A DNA stretch of 64,000 nucleotides from Verrucomicrobiales bacterium (GCA_029213005.1 JARGPI010000006.1:62001-126000), one strand, 5' to 3'. Numbered from the stretch's first letter, positions 8,457-17,652 are shown. Made by a program: numbers and translations. Notes: generated by a model from the sequence alone, not told the origin.

Positions 8457-9797
8457 TCACCGCGCTAACAACTCAAACCGGGTGTCGGCCAAATCAATTC
8501 GGTACATAATTTGATTGTAATCATACCGGGGTGTGGGAACCGGATTCCCCGAAAACTCTTTGGTATAAGTTCCCTCGAAATAAAGATACCGACCTTTACT
8601 GGCATTCGAATACACCGGATGTTGAAACGGATTGTAAAAACTGTATTGATTATGGGTCACCACTTTGATCGCTTTCGACCACGGTCCCGTCGGACTTTCA
8701 CTTTCTCCATACCAAATCTCACCGAGCGCAGACGCCTCACCACCAATTTCGGTAAAGATAAAAGCCCACTTCTTCCGGTATTCGTTCCGCGAAACCGCAC
8801 CACGGTGAACTTTCACCGTTTTACCGGAATCCACATCGCTCAATTTTTCCGTTGGTTTGATCGACTCCCATCGCGCCGGATCGGACCATGCTTCAAAGGA
8901 ATCATCCATCACCAGATTCGGGGTCCCGTTGCCGAAATATAATCGTCCCTTATGCCGAAAAGGATGTCCTTCAGGAAACGCTTTATCTTTTAGCGGCACT
9001 TTCAAAATCGGAACAAACTGTTCCTTTTCGGAATCAAATTCACAAAGCCCTCTCTCGTAGACGGTAAGGGGAGGCTCGATCTTCACGTAACTGGCAACCA
9101 GCCTTTCTCTACCTCCCTCGTCAATCAACGTAACTAGCGCATCCAGCCAAGTCGGTCCTTTACCGGGAAAGTTTGCGACCTGTTTGGTGAAACCATTCTC
9201 GTCTTTAATATAGTCCAGGTCGATATAGGAAGCGGGATCATCCTTCAGGGAAGAGGTGGCCGCTGTGGTATGGAAATTCCCCAGCGGATAACCAACCCGT
9301 TTGGTATCTCCCCAGATCCAGAAAATCCGATCTTTAAATACAGCCGTATGCGCGCTGTCGCTCCCCATCGCCCGGGCCTTCAGTTTCCACCGGCTTTCCG
9401 GAATTGAGTGTCCGGCATTTACGCTTTCAGAAAAGGTGCCTCCCCCGGTGATCCGGTAAAGTCTCTCGGCAAGGTTGATACGCTTCAGCTTAATCTCCTC
9501 GTTTCCTCCGGGAGTTATCACAAAGCGCCGCCCCCGAAAGCCAAACCGATCTTCCGGAAATTCATAACCATGACTTCGAATCCGCAAATAGACCTCCTGC
9601 TCCATCAGTTCCGGAGAATCGATTGCTACCACACCGGCATTATCGGTAACAAAGGTTTGGTGATGTATCGTTTCCAACTCAACCAGAGGAATCCCCCGCC
9701 CTGACTCCGGATCCACGACCTTTACCACAAAGGGCGCGGCCTGAACTATCGGATTAGTCAAGAACAACAGGTAGATGAGTTGGAATACATATTTCAT
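8457..9797 (-). CDS. Secreted beta-propeller-like protein of unknown function
   Basis: A signal peptide (MKYVFQLIYLLFLTNPIVQA) is followed by about 90 residues resembling a carboxypeptidase-regulatory or transthyretin-like beta domain (VVDPESGRGIPLVELETIHH). The main body is rich in W, G and aromatic repeats (IFWIWGDTKRVGYPLGNFH, GEIWYGESESPTGPWSKAI), as seen in five-bladed propeller glycosidase-like proteins. No catalytic residues can be assigned. Its ATG overlaps the stop of the upstream YdjM-like gene by 4 bp, so it is the last gene of the ceramidase-sulfatase operon. A sugar or lipid-head-group role is inferred only from that context. Confidence 0.65.
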   Translation of the reverse strand: MKYVFQLIYLLFLTNPIVQAAPFVVKVVDPESGRGIPLVELETIHHQTFVTDNAGVVAIDSPELMEQEVYLRIRSHGYEFPEDRFGFRGRRFVITPGGNEEIKLKRINLAERLYRITGGGTFSESVNAGHSIPESRWKLKARAMGSDSAHTAVFKDRIFWIWGDTKRVGYPLGNFHTTAATSSLKDDPASYIDLDYIKDENGFTKQVANFPGKGPTWLDALVTLIDEGGRERLVASYVKIEPPLTVYERGLCEFDSEKEQFVPILKVPLKDKAFPEGHPFRHKGRLYFGNGTPNLVMDDSFEAWSDPARWESIKPTEKLSDVDSGKTVKVHRGAVSRNEYRKKWAFIFTEIGGEASALGEIWYGESESPTGPWSKAIKVVTHNQYSFYNPFQHPVYSNASKGRYLYFEGTYTKEFSGNPVPTPRYDYNQIMYRIDLADTRFELLAR

Positions 9798-10375
9798 AAT
9801 ACCTGCGCAGAATCCCGCTCACGGGTCGAATTGACCCAAAGTCCGCTAACACTAACCATAAGCCAAAACCCGAGATGCACCACCGGAGGAATCCTCATAA
9901 CAAAGTCGGCGGGCCAAAACAATGGCGTCGTACCTCCACCACTCGCGTCACGGGAGATATGACTAATCAATACCACGAGTACAACCCACACCAGCGTTCG
10001 ACTGCGGAACAAACACCCCAGCCCCACCGATGCGAAGATACTGAAAAGAATACTGTGAGCGATCGGTCTGGCTGACAGGGTGATCGCATCGTTCAGAGAA
10101 AGTGAGCCCGCAGCCACAAAATGATCCAAATCAATCATCACCGACGTGGCCAATCCAATGAGCAAATTTTTCCACGACACATTAAAAGCCGAAGCCCAAG
10201 GTAAAAGAACCAGAACCGCCAGCGAAAAATGCGCGACTGGATCAAGAAGGGAGGTGAGATCCCGGCGACCTAACCAGTTGTTTCTCAAACCGGAATCCAC
10301 CACAAATTGCAGGATGAAACACACCGCAATCACTATAGCCAAAGGCAATGTGTTAACCCGAACGGTATCAGTCAT
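9794..10375 (-). CDS. YdjM-like membrane-bound metal-dependent hydrolase family protein
   Basis: 193 residues with at least four hydrophobic segments. Conserved-looking polar residues sit at membrane edges: DPVAHFSLA, MIDLDHF, ARPIAHS and SHISRDASGGGTTPLFWP. This His/Asp arrangement matches the YdjM-like LexA-binding or inner-membrane hydrolase family (PF04307), whose members often act on membrane lipids. It lies 29 bp after the sulfatase stop and overlaps the next gene by 4 bp. Its presence between a sulfatase and a secreted propeller protein makes a role in lipid or glycoconjugate turnover plausible, but this is inference. Confidence 0.6.
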   Translation of the reverse strand: MTDTVRVNTLPLAIVIAVCFILQFVVDSGLRNNWLGRRDLTSLLDPVAHFSLAVLVLLPWASAFNVSWKNLLIGLATSVMIDLDHFVAAGSLSLNDAITLSARPIAHSILFSIFASVGLGCLFRSRTLVWVVLVVLISHISRDASGGGTTPLFWPADFVMRIPPVVHLGFWLMVSVSGLWVNSTRERDSAQVL

Positions 10376-10404
10376 TTCGATTCAGATCCTCACCTGGCGG
10401 AATC

Positions 10405-11904
10405 TTATTTCAAGACCTGGGGCTGCGGATTTTCAACCTTTCCGATAGCGCGCTGCCCTGCCCCCCGATTTTTTTCATGTCCCAAATCTTCTTTCCCTTT
10501 CTCCGCCAAAGCCGTCAATCTGGCAACAATTTCAGGATGATCTGCCGCGACGTTATCCTCACTGGCAATATCTTCGACCACGTTAAAAAGCAATGCCTTA
10601 CCGGAGTCACCTTTTTTCTTCGAGAAGTGGGGGTGATTTCGAAAGCTCTCCAGGGGAAGGAACAGTTTCCAGGGCCCCGAGCGAACAGCCTGCATTTGGA
10701 CACCATCGTAATAGAAAAATGCCTCATAAGGAGACTTCTCCCCTTCATCTCCGGTGATCAATTTCTCTATATCATGACCATCGATAATCCGGTCCTGCGG
10801 TGCAGCCCCCCCAGCCAGTTTAGCGAATGTCGGCAGCAGATCCATCGTCGTGCAGAGTTCATCGCAGGTCGTATTTGCCGGAACGGTTTCCGGCCACCAC
10901 ATAATCGTCGGCACTCGGAAAGCCCCTTCCGAGGTTGTGTAGCCCCGGCCATGTAACGGCTGATTAGATCCCCGCGATATATTTCCCGGCTCCGGGCGAA
11001 TCGGGGCACCATTATCAGACGTCCAGATTACGAGAGTCTTTTGATCAATCCCCAGCTCGACCAATTTATCCAGAATCTGTCCCTGCGACCAATCCAGCTC
11101 CTCGATTGAATCACCCCAGGGGCCATTCTTACTTTTGCCCCGAAATTCAGGACTGGAAAATGGCGTACTGGTGCTCCCCGGCATGGCCTGGGGGAAATAG
11201 AGAAAAAACGGTTCGTCTTTGTGCTTCTCAATCCAGGCATTAGCCATTTCAGTGTAGCGTTTCGTTAAACCGTTACGATCGACCGGAGCTTCAATTACAG
11301 TGTCATTTTCCATCAACGGCAAGGGAGGCCAGGGAGCGTTGCCTATATTAGGGAAGCCGGGTCGGTTCAACCTAGCCGCGACTCTTTCACCGGCAGCTTG
11401 CGTCATATCATCGCTGTAGGGAATTCCGAAAAAGTAGTCAAAGCCCTGCTGCGTCGGCATAAATTCCGGTTGATCGCCGAGATGCCACTTTCCCACCATT
11501 GCGGTCGCGTATCCCTCGTCTTTTAATACTTCGGCAATGGTGACTTCCTCCGGATTTAGTCCATAGGGTGAAACAGGTCGCAGAACCCATCCATCGCGAG
11601 GGTTGTGATGCATCCCGACCCGCTGCGAATAGCACCCGGTCATAATACTGGCACGTGACGGAGTACACACCCCGGCTGTCACACAAAAATGTGTAAACTT
11701 CCGTCCCTCCGCAGCCATCCGGTTGAGATGAGGCGTTCGGTGAACCGTCGAGCCAAAGGGCTCAATATCACCGTATCCCAGATTGTCAGTATAGATAATG
11801 ATGAAGTTGGGCTTCGTCGAATCCTGCGCTTCGGTTGAGACGATACCCATCAGGATAAAACCGAGGCAAAAGAAAAAACTTCCGGCTAACATTTTTGTTT
11901 TCAT
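10405..11904 (-). CDS. Secreted arylsulfatase, Cys type
   Basis: A 499-residue sulfatase. The signal peptide MKTKMLAGSFFFCLGFILMG ends near STEAQ. It is followed by YTDNLGYGDIEPFG, the formylglycine signature CTPSR (Cys about residue 80), GKWHLGDQPEF and WTSDNGAP, giving the full alkaline-phosphatase-fold metal and substrate set. It starts one base after the stop of the ceramidase-like gene and precedes the YdjM-like gene, which indicates an operon. The neighbouring ceramidase-like enzyme raises the possibility of a sulfated glycolipid or similar substrate, but substrate specificity cannot be read from the sequence. Confidence 0.9.
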   Translation of the reverse strand: MKTKMLAGSFFFCLGFILMGIVSTEAQDSTKPNFIIIYTDNLGYGDIEPFGSTVHRTPHLNRMAAEGRKFTHFCVTAGVCTPSRASIMTGCYSQRVGMHHNPRDGWVLRPVSPYGLNPEEVTIAEVLKDEGYATAMVGKWHLGDQPEFMPTQQGFDYFFGIPYSDDMTQAAGERVAARLNRPGFPNIGNAPWPPLPLMENDTVIEAPVDRNGLTKRYTEMANAWIEKHKDEPFFLYFPQAMPGSTSTPFSSPEFRGKSKNGPWGDSIEELDWSQGQILDKLVELGIDQKTLVIWTSDNGAPIRPEPGNISRGSNQPLHGRGYTTSEGAFRVPTIMWWPETVPANTTCDELCTTMDLLPTFAKLAGGAAPQDRIIDGHDIEKLITGDEGEKSPYEAFFYYDGVQMQAVRSGPWKLFLPLESFRNHPHFSKKKGDSGKALLFNVVEDIASEDNVAADHPEIVARLTALAEKGKEDLGHEKNRGAGQRAIGKVENPQPQVLK

Positions 11905-11905
11905 A

Positions 11906-13360
11906 TCATTTCGATTTCAGTTCATTCATCATTTCCTTAAAAGCGTCGACAACCTTCACTGAAGCATTGACTTCAAGGTAGCTTGATTTTGCTCTCCAGG
12001 TCTCGTACCCACCCCACTCATGCTGTTGCGGAGTGGGTAGATAACCGTTGTACCCATTAGCCAGCTCGATGGTAAAAGAGGTGCCAAACGGACTTATTTT
12101 TTTCAACTCCAGCCCGATTTCGACAAAGGTCTCACACGGCGTGGTATTAATACAGAGATCCCCGAGCCGGACGGATTGTAACCGAACCGGGACCGTGTCG
12201 GGAAACTCCCTGAGCTGCAGCGTTTCGCGGGCATAAATCGCCTCCCGTGCGCTCAAATTCCCGTTTATCAACTGCTCCGTGCTGCCCAGAATCTCGTGAG
12301 CCCGCTTCAGCCCCGCGGGATCGGCTTTCCGGACTCCCAGCTGCAGTTCACGGCTTGCCACTGCGATAGGCAGATCTTGATGATACTCAATCGTCTGGTA
12401 AGCCTCCATCGCCGCATCGGCTACCGATGCAGCGACCTCCCTTATTTTCTCACCCGGTTGATAGCGGGTCTCCGGCGGCGGACTGCTATAGTCAATATTA
12501 TTGATATCGCCACTCGTTCCATTCGAAAGGACCGCCACAAAATCAGAATTTCCGGACGCGACTTTCTCCGCCATCACTTCAGCAAACGCCGCAAAATAAT
12601 CACCCGAAAACTGCGATTTACCCTTCGAGGTCCGCACCGGGTTTCCAACGTAATGTAGAGAATAATTCGCTAATAGTGCAATCGGCTTTTTGTCGGGTCC
12701 CGGAGAACGAAGCGATAAGATAGATACATCCGGATCGACGGGGCCCGCCGGTTTGGAGACCTTGCCCCCGCCCCGGTTATAGCCCGGGTTCATCCGCACT
12801 TTATCAGTAGTTTCAGAGAACGGATTGAGATAGGGCTCTGTCACAAACCAGCGCCGGTTAAAAACCTGCGTCGGATCCGTCCCGACCGCCCAACCTATTT
12901 CAGCCGGTTCCAAACGAGCGTGAGCATTGGCAATCGAATCGGCAATTTTCTCCGTTAAGTAAATCTGATAGCCTACTGAAGGGTTCGACTGAAAGGCCGG
13001 GGTTGCAGCAGGCGCAGAATGCGTGTGTGAGGCAGCCACTGTAATATGGCCTGCCGGTATCCCCGTTTTCCCGGAAGCGATTCTCTTTGCGGCATCTGCG
13101 ATCGACCTGGGTATCAGACAGGAATCGACGATCGTAAAACTGACGATCGTCGACTCGTTACCAACCATAACGGTTCGACAATGAATTCGGGATTCACTGT
13201 CATCGACGAAGACCGCTTTCATCGAACCTGCGGTCGATATCGGATAATGATCCGACAGGGGGGTGATGTCTGTGATATCCGCGCCCGCTTTGAGCCCGGC
13301 ATTAGCAAAAGTGGAAATTCCTGCGAGGACCAGTAAAGCGATTGCGATCTTGGATTTCAT
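11906..13360 (-). CDS. Neutral/alkaline ceramidase-like secreted protein
   Basis: A signal peptide (MKSKIAIALLVLAGISTFANA) precedes a neutral non-lysosomal ceramidase N-terminal domain (PF04734-like). LKAGADITDITP opens the fold and VAASHTHSAPAATP carries the HTH zinc motif. LANYSLHYVGNP and SNGTSGDINN lie where this family has its second zinc His and the catalytic Ser region. The distinct C-terminal Ig-like domain of true ceramidases seems shortened (ends MMNELKSK). The start at 13360 is supported by a good ribosome site (GAGGAGTGT just upstream). In Verrucomicrobiota and Planctomycetota many such proteins have unknown substrates. It heads a four-gene minus-strand operon with a sulfatase. 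Confidence 0.8.
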   Translation of the reverse strand: MKSKIAIALLVLAGISTFANAGLKAGADITDITPLSDHYPISTAGSMKAVFVDDSESRIHCRTVMVGNESTIVSFTIVDSCLIPRSIADAAKRIASGKTGIPAGHITVAASHTHSAPAATPAFQSNPSVGYQIYLTEKIADSIANAHARLEPAEIGWAVGTDPTQVFNRRWFVTEPYLNPFSETTDKVRMNPGYNRGGGKVSKPAGPVDPDVSILSLRSPGPDKKPIALLANYSLHYVGNPVRTSKGKSQFSGDYFAAFAEVMAEKVASGNSDFVAVLSNGTSGDINNIDYSSPPPETRYQPGEKIREVAASVADAAMEAYQTIEYHQDLPIAVASRELQLGVRKADPAGLKRAHEILGSTEQLINGNLSAREAIYARETLQLREFPDTVPVRLQSVRLGDLCINTTPCETFVEIGLELKKISPFGTSFTIELANGYNGYLPTPQQHEWGGYETWRAKSSYLEVNASVKVVDAFKEMMNELKSK

Positions 13361-13580
13361 ACACTCCTCTCTTATTGACCGTTCCGGAATCAATAATCGA
13401 GCAAATCCGCTCCGCATTTGCGGTCCGGTCGGGACACTCCAGATTCGAGATCAGGTCGGAGTGAGAGAAAGTTGCGGATGAGCTCTGTCCCAAAAGCAAT
13501 TTTGGAGGGACACCCGGGAGTCGCCTCGTAGAATGGGAATCCCACACGAGGTAAAAACCTCGTAAATCCTTGATAGAGAG

Positions 13581-13656
13581 TGGAGCCAACAGTCGGACTC
13601 GAACCGACGACCGGCTGATTACAAATCAGCTGCTCTACCAACTGAGCTATGTTGGC
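13581..13656 (-). tRNA. tRNA-Thr (anticodon TGT)
   Basis: Read on the minus strand the gene folds as a 76-nt cloverleaf with encoded CCA. The acceptor stem is GCCAACA/TGTTGGC with discriminator T. The D-loop contains AGTTGGTA, the anticodon stem-loop is CTGATTTGTAATCAG with anticodon TGT, and the T-arm is GTCGGTTCGAGTCCGAC. It lies between the ceramidase operon promoter and the LMW phosphatase gene. Confidence 0.95.
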
Positions 13657-13811
13657 TAAACCACTCCCGAAGATTTCTTCGGGCCGACAATGGTATTCAT
13701 TTAAGCCATTACTGCAAGGGGTTATTTTGCGTTTCGGTAAAAAAGAAAAGCGTCGAAAAGTTTGCGTTACTTAAATTGTCTAAGCACCAATTTCGGGGCT
13801 ATGATAGGCCG

Positions 13812-14285
13812 ATGGCTGCGCAAAAACTGCTTTTTCTTTGTACGGGTAATTACTACCGAAGTCGCGTTGCGGAGGCAATTTTCAACCACCTCGCTATTCT
13901 CGACGGTCTCGATTGGCGGGCGGAGTCTCGTGGACTCAGACCGAAACCGGAGGAAATGGAACTCTCTCCGATCGCGGTTGAATACCTCATGAACCAGAGA
14001 ATCCCTCTGACTCTCACGGCGAAGGTTCCGAAAAGACTGACCGAGGATGATCTGGTGGAAGCATCTCTCGTCATCGCTGTTTACGAGGCGGAGCACCGCC
14101 CCATGGTAGCCAAACAGTTTCCACTGTGGGAAAATCGGGTCTTTTACTGGCAGGTGCCGGACATCGACATCACGGATTCGAAAATTGCGCTGCCCGCTCT
14201 GGATGAACAGGTTCGGGATTTTTACGAACTGATCAAAGACGGTTGCGCTTTGGGATGTGACGGCTCTCCGGCGAAGGAGTTTTAG
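13812..14285 (+). CDS. Low-molecular-weight protein-tyrosine-phosphatase-like protein
   Basis: The P-loop CTGNYYRSR near the N-terminus gives the C-x5-R signature of LMW phosphatases and arsenate reductases. A GLDWRAESRGL segment also fits. The typical C-terminal DPY-like acid loop is replaced by YWQVPDIDITDSK, which may supply the general acid. I choose ATG 13812 so that the MAAQKLLFLCTGN beta strand is at the N-terminus; a TTG at 13776 would add 12 residues. It ends 4 bp into the convergent cmk gene. Substrate, protein tyrosine or small molecule, is unknown. Confidence 0.72.
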   Translation: MAAQKLLFLCTGNYYRSRVAEAIFNHLAILDGLDWRAESRGLRPKPEEMELSPIAVEYLMNQRIPLTLTAKVPKRLTEDDLVEASLVIAVYEAEHRPMVAKQFPLWENRVFYWQVPDIDITDSKIALPALDEQVRDFYELIKDGCALGCDGSPAKEF

Positions 14286-14941
14286 GACGTCACGTTAGGG
14301 GTGCTTTTCCACTGAATCGCGTCAACCACGAGGTCGACCACTTCATCGACTCCCATAAAAGAGGAATCGATCACCATCGCATCGGTCGCGACTTTGAGAG
14401 GTGAGGCCGTTCTCATCGAATCGGCAAGATCCCGGGCCTCGATTGAGTCCTCGATCCCTTCGGCACTGCGCCGCGCTGCACGAATTTCAGGAGACGCATC
14501 GATGAAAAATTTGTAGGGAGTATCCGGAAACACCACTGTTCCGATGTCACGACCTTCCATGACCAATGAGGATTCAGCGGCAAATGCCCGCTGTTCGGCC
14601 ACCAGGCGGGCCCGAACTTCAGCAATGGCAGCGATAGCGGACACGGAGCTGTTCACCGCATCGTTCTTCATTTCCTCTTCCGTGAGGCGGCGCCCCTGAA
14701 CCTCGACATACCCAACCAGATCCTCTTCTCCACAGGTGAATTGAGTCTCTTCGAGCAGTTTCACGACAGCGACGGTGTCATTCGGGTCGACCTGATTATG
14801 CAGCGTCCACCAGGTGAATGCCCGGTACATCTCGCCTGAATTGACGAACACACATTCCAGTTTCCTGGCAACGCGCCGGGCCACCGTGCTTTTCCCCGAT
14901 GCTGCCGGACCGTCAATTGCAATGATTAGAGGATTCCCCAT
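14282..14941 (-). CDS. cmk: Cytidylate kinase
   Basis: 219 residues with the NMP-kinase P-loop IAIDGPAASGKSTVAR at the N-terminus. The CMP-binding segments are FVNSGEMYRAFTWW and MEGRDIGTVVFPDTPYKFF, and the lid region follows (SPEIRAARRSAEG). It phosphorylates CMP and dCMP to the diphosphates in the cytoplasm. Length is normal for the family. Note SGEMYR in place of the common TGAMYR. It converges on the phosphatase gene with a 4-bp overlap and is divergent from the Nudix gene 62 bp away. Confidence 0.93.
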   Translation of the reverse strand: MGNPLIIAIDGPAASGKSTVARRVARKLECVFVNSGEMYRAFTWWTLHNQVDPNDTVAVVKLLEETQFTCGEEDLVGYVEVQGRRLTEEEMKNDAVNSSVSAIAAIAEVRARLVAEQRAFAAESSLVMEGRDIGTVVFPDTPYKFFIDASPEIRAARRSAEGIEDSIEARDLADSMRTASPLKVATDAMVIDSSFMGVDEVVDLVVDAIQWKSTPNVTS

Positions 14942-15003
14942 TTCCCGACATTTTTGTGCAAACTGTGTTCTTGTGCAAAGGATATCTCGTTTTCCTTAAA
15001 ATC

Positions 15004-15555
15004 ATGAAATCATCTCAAAACAACCCGTGGATCACTCACCGAACGGAAGTGAAATATGACAATCCATGGATCCGGGTAACTCACTGTGATGTTACGAATC
15101 CCGCCGGAGGAGAGGGCATTTACGGGGTGGTTCATTTCAAAAATCAGGCTGTCGGGGTTATCCCGGTCGATGACGAAGGGTTCACTTATCTGGTCGGTCA
15201 ATATCGCTACACGCTCGGAAGTTATGAGTGGGAAATTCCCGCAGGAGGCTGTCCCGAAGGCGAGAATCCGGAGAACACCGCCCGGCGCGAACTGGCCGAA
15301 GAAACCGGATTGGTTGCCGATTCTCTTCAACCTCTGATTTCCAATATGGCGCTTTCCAACTCCGTCACCGATGAACGCGCCTTTATCTATCTCGCGGAAA
15401 ATCTAAAACACGGCGAAGCAAGTCCGGAGGAAACTGAAGATTTGACCATAAAAAGACTTCCTGTCGCGGACGCGATCCAAATGGTTCTCAATGGCACGAT
15501 CACCGATTCCATGTCAGTGGCGGGACTCCTTCGGCTCGCTATGATGGTGAAATGA
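15004..15555 (+). CDS. Nudix hydrolase, ADP-ribose pyrophosphatase-like
   Basis: The complete Nudix box G-x5-E-x7-RE-x2-EE-x-GL is seen as GGCPEGE...RRELAEETGL in the middle of a 183-residue protein. The preceding VGVIPVDDEGFTYLVGQYRY and the following SNSVTDERAFIYLAENL resemble ADP-ribose or nucleotide-sugar pyrophosphatases (NudF/YqkG type). Start at ATG 15004; an upstream start at 14956 would add a hydrophobic, non-conserved stretch. Its stop overlaps the start of the GNAT gene by 4 bp. Confidence 0.85.
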   Translation: MKSSQNNPWITHRTEVKYDNPWIRVTHCDVTNPAGGEGIYGVVHFKNQAVGVIPVDDEGFTYLVGQYRYTLGSYEWEIPAGGCPEGENPENTARRELAEETGLVADSLQPLISNMALSNSVTDERAFIYLAENLKHGEASPEETEDLTIKRLPVADAIQMVLNGTITDSMSVAGLLRLAMMVK

Positions 15556-15983
15556 GCGCTGCTATTTCAATTACCGAAGTCGACTGGGAAACTCACCGCG
15601 AACCGCTTCTCGCAGTGAGGACCTCCGTTTTTGTCGAAGAACAAAACGTTCCCGCGTCGATCGAGGTCGATGAATACGATCCGGTATCAATTCACGTTTT
15701 AGCGAGGGATCACCAAAACCAACCCATTGGGACGGCCCGCCTTTTGCCAAAAGGTAAAATCGGCCGGGTTGCGGTGCTGAAACCGTGGCGGAAAAGCGGC
15801 GTCGGCTCGGCCCTGATGACTCATCTAATCGCTCTGGCCAGGGAACGGGGCGACCGTGAGCTATCTCTGCACGCCCAAAGTTGGACCACACCATTTTACG
15901 AAACCTTCGGATTTACTGCCGAAGGAGACGAATTTGAAGAGGCCGGAATTCCACACCGGTATATGCGCCTGATTCTCGATTGA
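15552..15983 (+). CDS. GNAT acetyltransferase, ElaA/YjcF-like
   Basis: 143 residues with an N-terminal VRTSVFVEEQNVP motif and VDEYDPVSIHVLA, characteristic of the ElaA/YjcF branch. The acetyl-CoA loop is RVAVLKPWRKSGVGSALMTHL, and the family-typical HAQSWTTPFYETFGF comes near the C-terminus. It is translationally coupled to the Nudix gene (ATGA). The acetyl acceptor is unknown. Confidence 0.85.
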   Translation: MSAAISITEVDWETHREPLLAVRTSVFVEEQNVPASIEVDEYDPVSIHVLARDHQNQPIGTARLLPKGKIGRVAVLKPWRKSGVGSALMTHLIALARERGDRELSLHAQSWTTPFYETFGFTAEGDEFEEAGIPHRYMRLILD

Positions 15984-16015
15984 TTTCGCCTCCGGACGCA
16001 GAAAAGTAACGCCAC

Positions 16016-16804
16016 ATGGATTTAGGCTTAAAAGATAAGGGCGTTTTGGTATTAGCTTCCAGTGGAGGTATCGGCCGGGGCGTTGCCACCGAATTTGCCC
16101 GCGAAGGAGCGAAGGTGATGTTGTTCTCCCGTTCTGAGGAAAAACTGTCCGCAACCGCTGCCGCTATCGGGGAGGAAACCGGGAACACTCCTCTTTTCAC
16201 CGTGGGCGATGTCTCCGACGCCAGCCAGATTCAAAACGCAGTTGATCAGACCGTCGAAAAATTCGGCGGGATCTGGGCCCTCTTTAACAACACCGGCGGA
16301 CCACCGGCAGGGACGTTTGATCAGTTCGACGACGAAGCTTGGCAATCCGCTTTTGAATTGACCATGCTCAGCTATGTGCGGGCAATCCGGGCGGTCCTAC
16401 CCCACATGAAAGACGCCGGAGGGGGCCGGATTGTCAATAACACTTCGGTATCGACCAAGCAGGCGATCGACTCGCTGATCCTCTCAAATACTTTCCGGGC
16501 GGGACTGGTTGGGCTCGGTAAGTCCCTCGCCAGAGAGCTTGGTTCCGATGGCATTCTCGTTAATACCGTCGGCCCGGGCCGGATTGATACCGATAGAATC
16601 GAGCAACTCGACAATATCTGGGCGGGCCAAAACGGGATCACTTACGAAGAACAGCGCATGAATTCTCAGGCCAGTATTCCAGTCGGCTCTTACGGACAAC
16701 CTACCGATTTCGGGAAAGTGGTCTCTTTCCTCTCATCGCAGGCAAACGCCTACCTTACGGGACAGAATATTTTGATCGACGGAGCACTTTGCGAAGCCTA
16801 CTAG
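16016..16804 (+). CDS. SDR-fold oxidoreductase lacking the Tyr-x3-Lys catalytic pair
   Basis: 262 residues with a Rossmann fold. The nucleotide loop is ASSGGIGRGVA rather than TGxxxGxG, and NNTGGPP replaces NNAG. The catalytic Ser is present (NNTSVST), but the usual Y-x3-K is replaced: ILSNTFRAGLVGLGKSLA has Ser or Leu at the Tyr position and Arg at the Lys position. VNTVGPGRIDTDR follows. This matches the known BKR-like SDR subgroup with an imperfect catalytic tetrad, so it may be a reductase with altered chemistry or a non-catalytic binder. Substrate unknown. Confidence 0.78.
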   Translation: MDLGLKDKGVLVLASSGGIGRGVATEFAREGAKVMLFSRSEEKLSATAAAIGEETGNTPLFTVGDVSDASQIQNAVDQTVEKFGGIWALFNNTGGPPAGTFDQFDDEAWQSAFELTMLSYVRAIRAVLPHMKDAGGGRIVNNTSVSTKQAIDSLILSNTFRAGLVGLGKSLARELGSDGILVNTVGPGRIDTDRIEQLDNIWAGQNGITYEEQRMNSQASIPVGSYGQPTDFGKVVSFLSSQANAYLTGQNILIDGALCEAY

Positions 16805-16888
16805 GAGCCGGTCTCATCGGCTTTCGCTTTTTCTTAGATCTTTTTTCATAAAAAGTGCATTCGGACCTTCAGAGTTCGTCTGGCATAT

Positions 16889-17623
16889 ATGGGAATCGTT
16901 GTTACGGAGAAACTTAGGAGGACTTTTCAGATCACAGGCTGCGTCGGACTTGCCTTTTTTATCTCGAGCTGCGCGACGGCTCGCGTTGAGATGGCAGACG
17001 CGCAGTTTACGAAAACGGCAATCGCTGCGGAAAAAACGGCCGTGGGTCCCGTGGTCCAGATCGGAGGGGAACCCATCCGTGCCCACGAAGCCGAGGCGAT
17101 CCGGAATCAATTGGTGAAGGCGATCGGAACAAAACGAAACTACATCCGGGTCTCGTCCGCTTCGGGGCCGAATTTGATCCACCGGACCGGGGGCACAGCA
17201 GAATCAGGCATTACCCATTCGATGCGCTCAGCCGCGAAGAAAAATGGAGTTCGCTACCTCCTCGTAACCGAAATTACTGACAACGAAGTCAGCCGCGACA
17301 TAGGTCAGAACTGTGTCGATGAGACCGAAGATATTGTCGACGAATGCGGCAAGGTGATCGGCCATCGCCACATCAGCACCACTTTCACCACCACGTCACA
17401 ATCGACCCGAAAAGTCGCCGCGCGATTCAAAATGCTCGATCTGGAAAAGGGAAAAACCGTCTGGGTGAGCCGCTCGGATTCCGCCAACACGACGAGCAAT
17501 TCGTCCGATTCCTGCTTCAGCTTCCCGCCTCCGCCGCCTTTTCCAGTTCCGCCTAAAGCCGATGGAATTGGCATGACGATCGCCCGGGCTGCGGTAAGAA
17601 AACTTCCTCGCGGCGGCATTTGA
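16889..17623 (+). CDS. Putative lipoprotein of unknown function
   Basis: The N-terminus (MGIVVTEKLRRTFQITGCVG, then LAFFISSCA) ends in a lipobox, ISSC, so the protein is probably lipidated at Cys about residue 31. The mature part has alternating alpha/beta segments (TKTAIAAEKTAVGPVVQIGG, GVRYLLVTEITDNEVSRD) and a loop with spaced Cys. It ends with a Pro-rich segment (FPPPPPFPVPPKAD). The general layout resembles outer-membrane lipoproteins with a curli-assembly or LpoB-like fold, but I cannot assign it to either. Confidence 0.6.
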   Translation: MGIVVTEKLRRTFQITGCVGLAFFISSCATARVEMADAQFTKTAIAAEKTAVGPVVQIGGEPIRAHEAEAIRNQLVKAIGTKRNYIRVSSASGPNLIHRTGGTAESGITHSMRSAAKKNGVRYLLVTEITDNEVSRDIGQNCVDETEDIVDECGKVIGHRHISTTFTTTSQSTRKVAARFKMLDLEKGKTVWVSRSDSANTTSNSSDSCFSFPPPPPFPVPPKADGIGMTIARAAVRKLPRGGI

Positions 17624-17652
17624 TCCCGCTATAGTGATGGGGTTTTTCCATC

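Noticed and set aside
13666..13683. CCCGAAG/CTTCGGG hairpin next to the tRNA-Thr gene as terminator
   Set aside because: No T-tract on either strand; it lies upstream of the tRNA 5' end.
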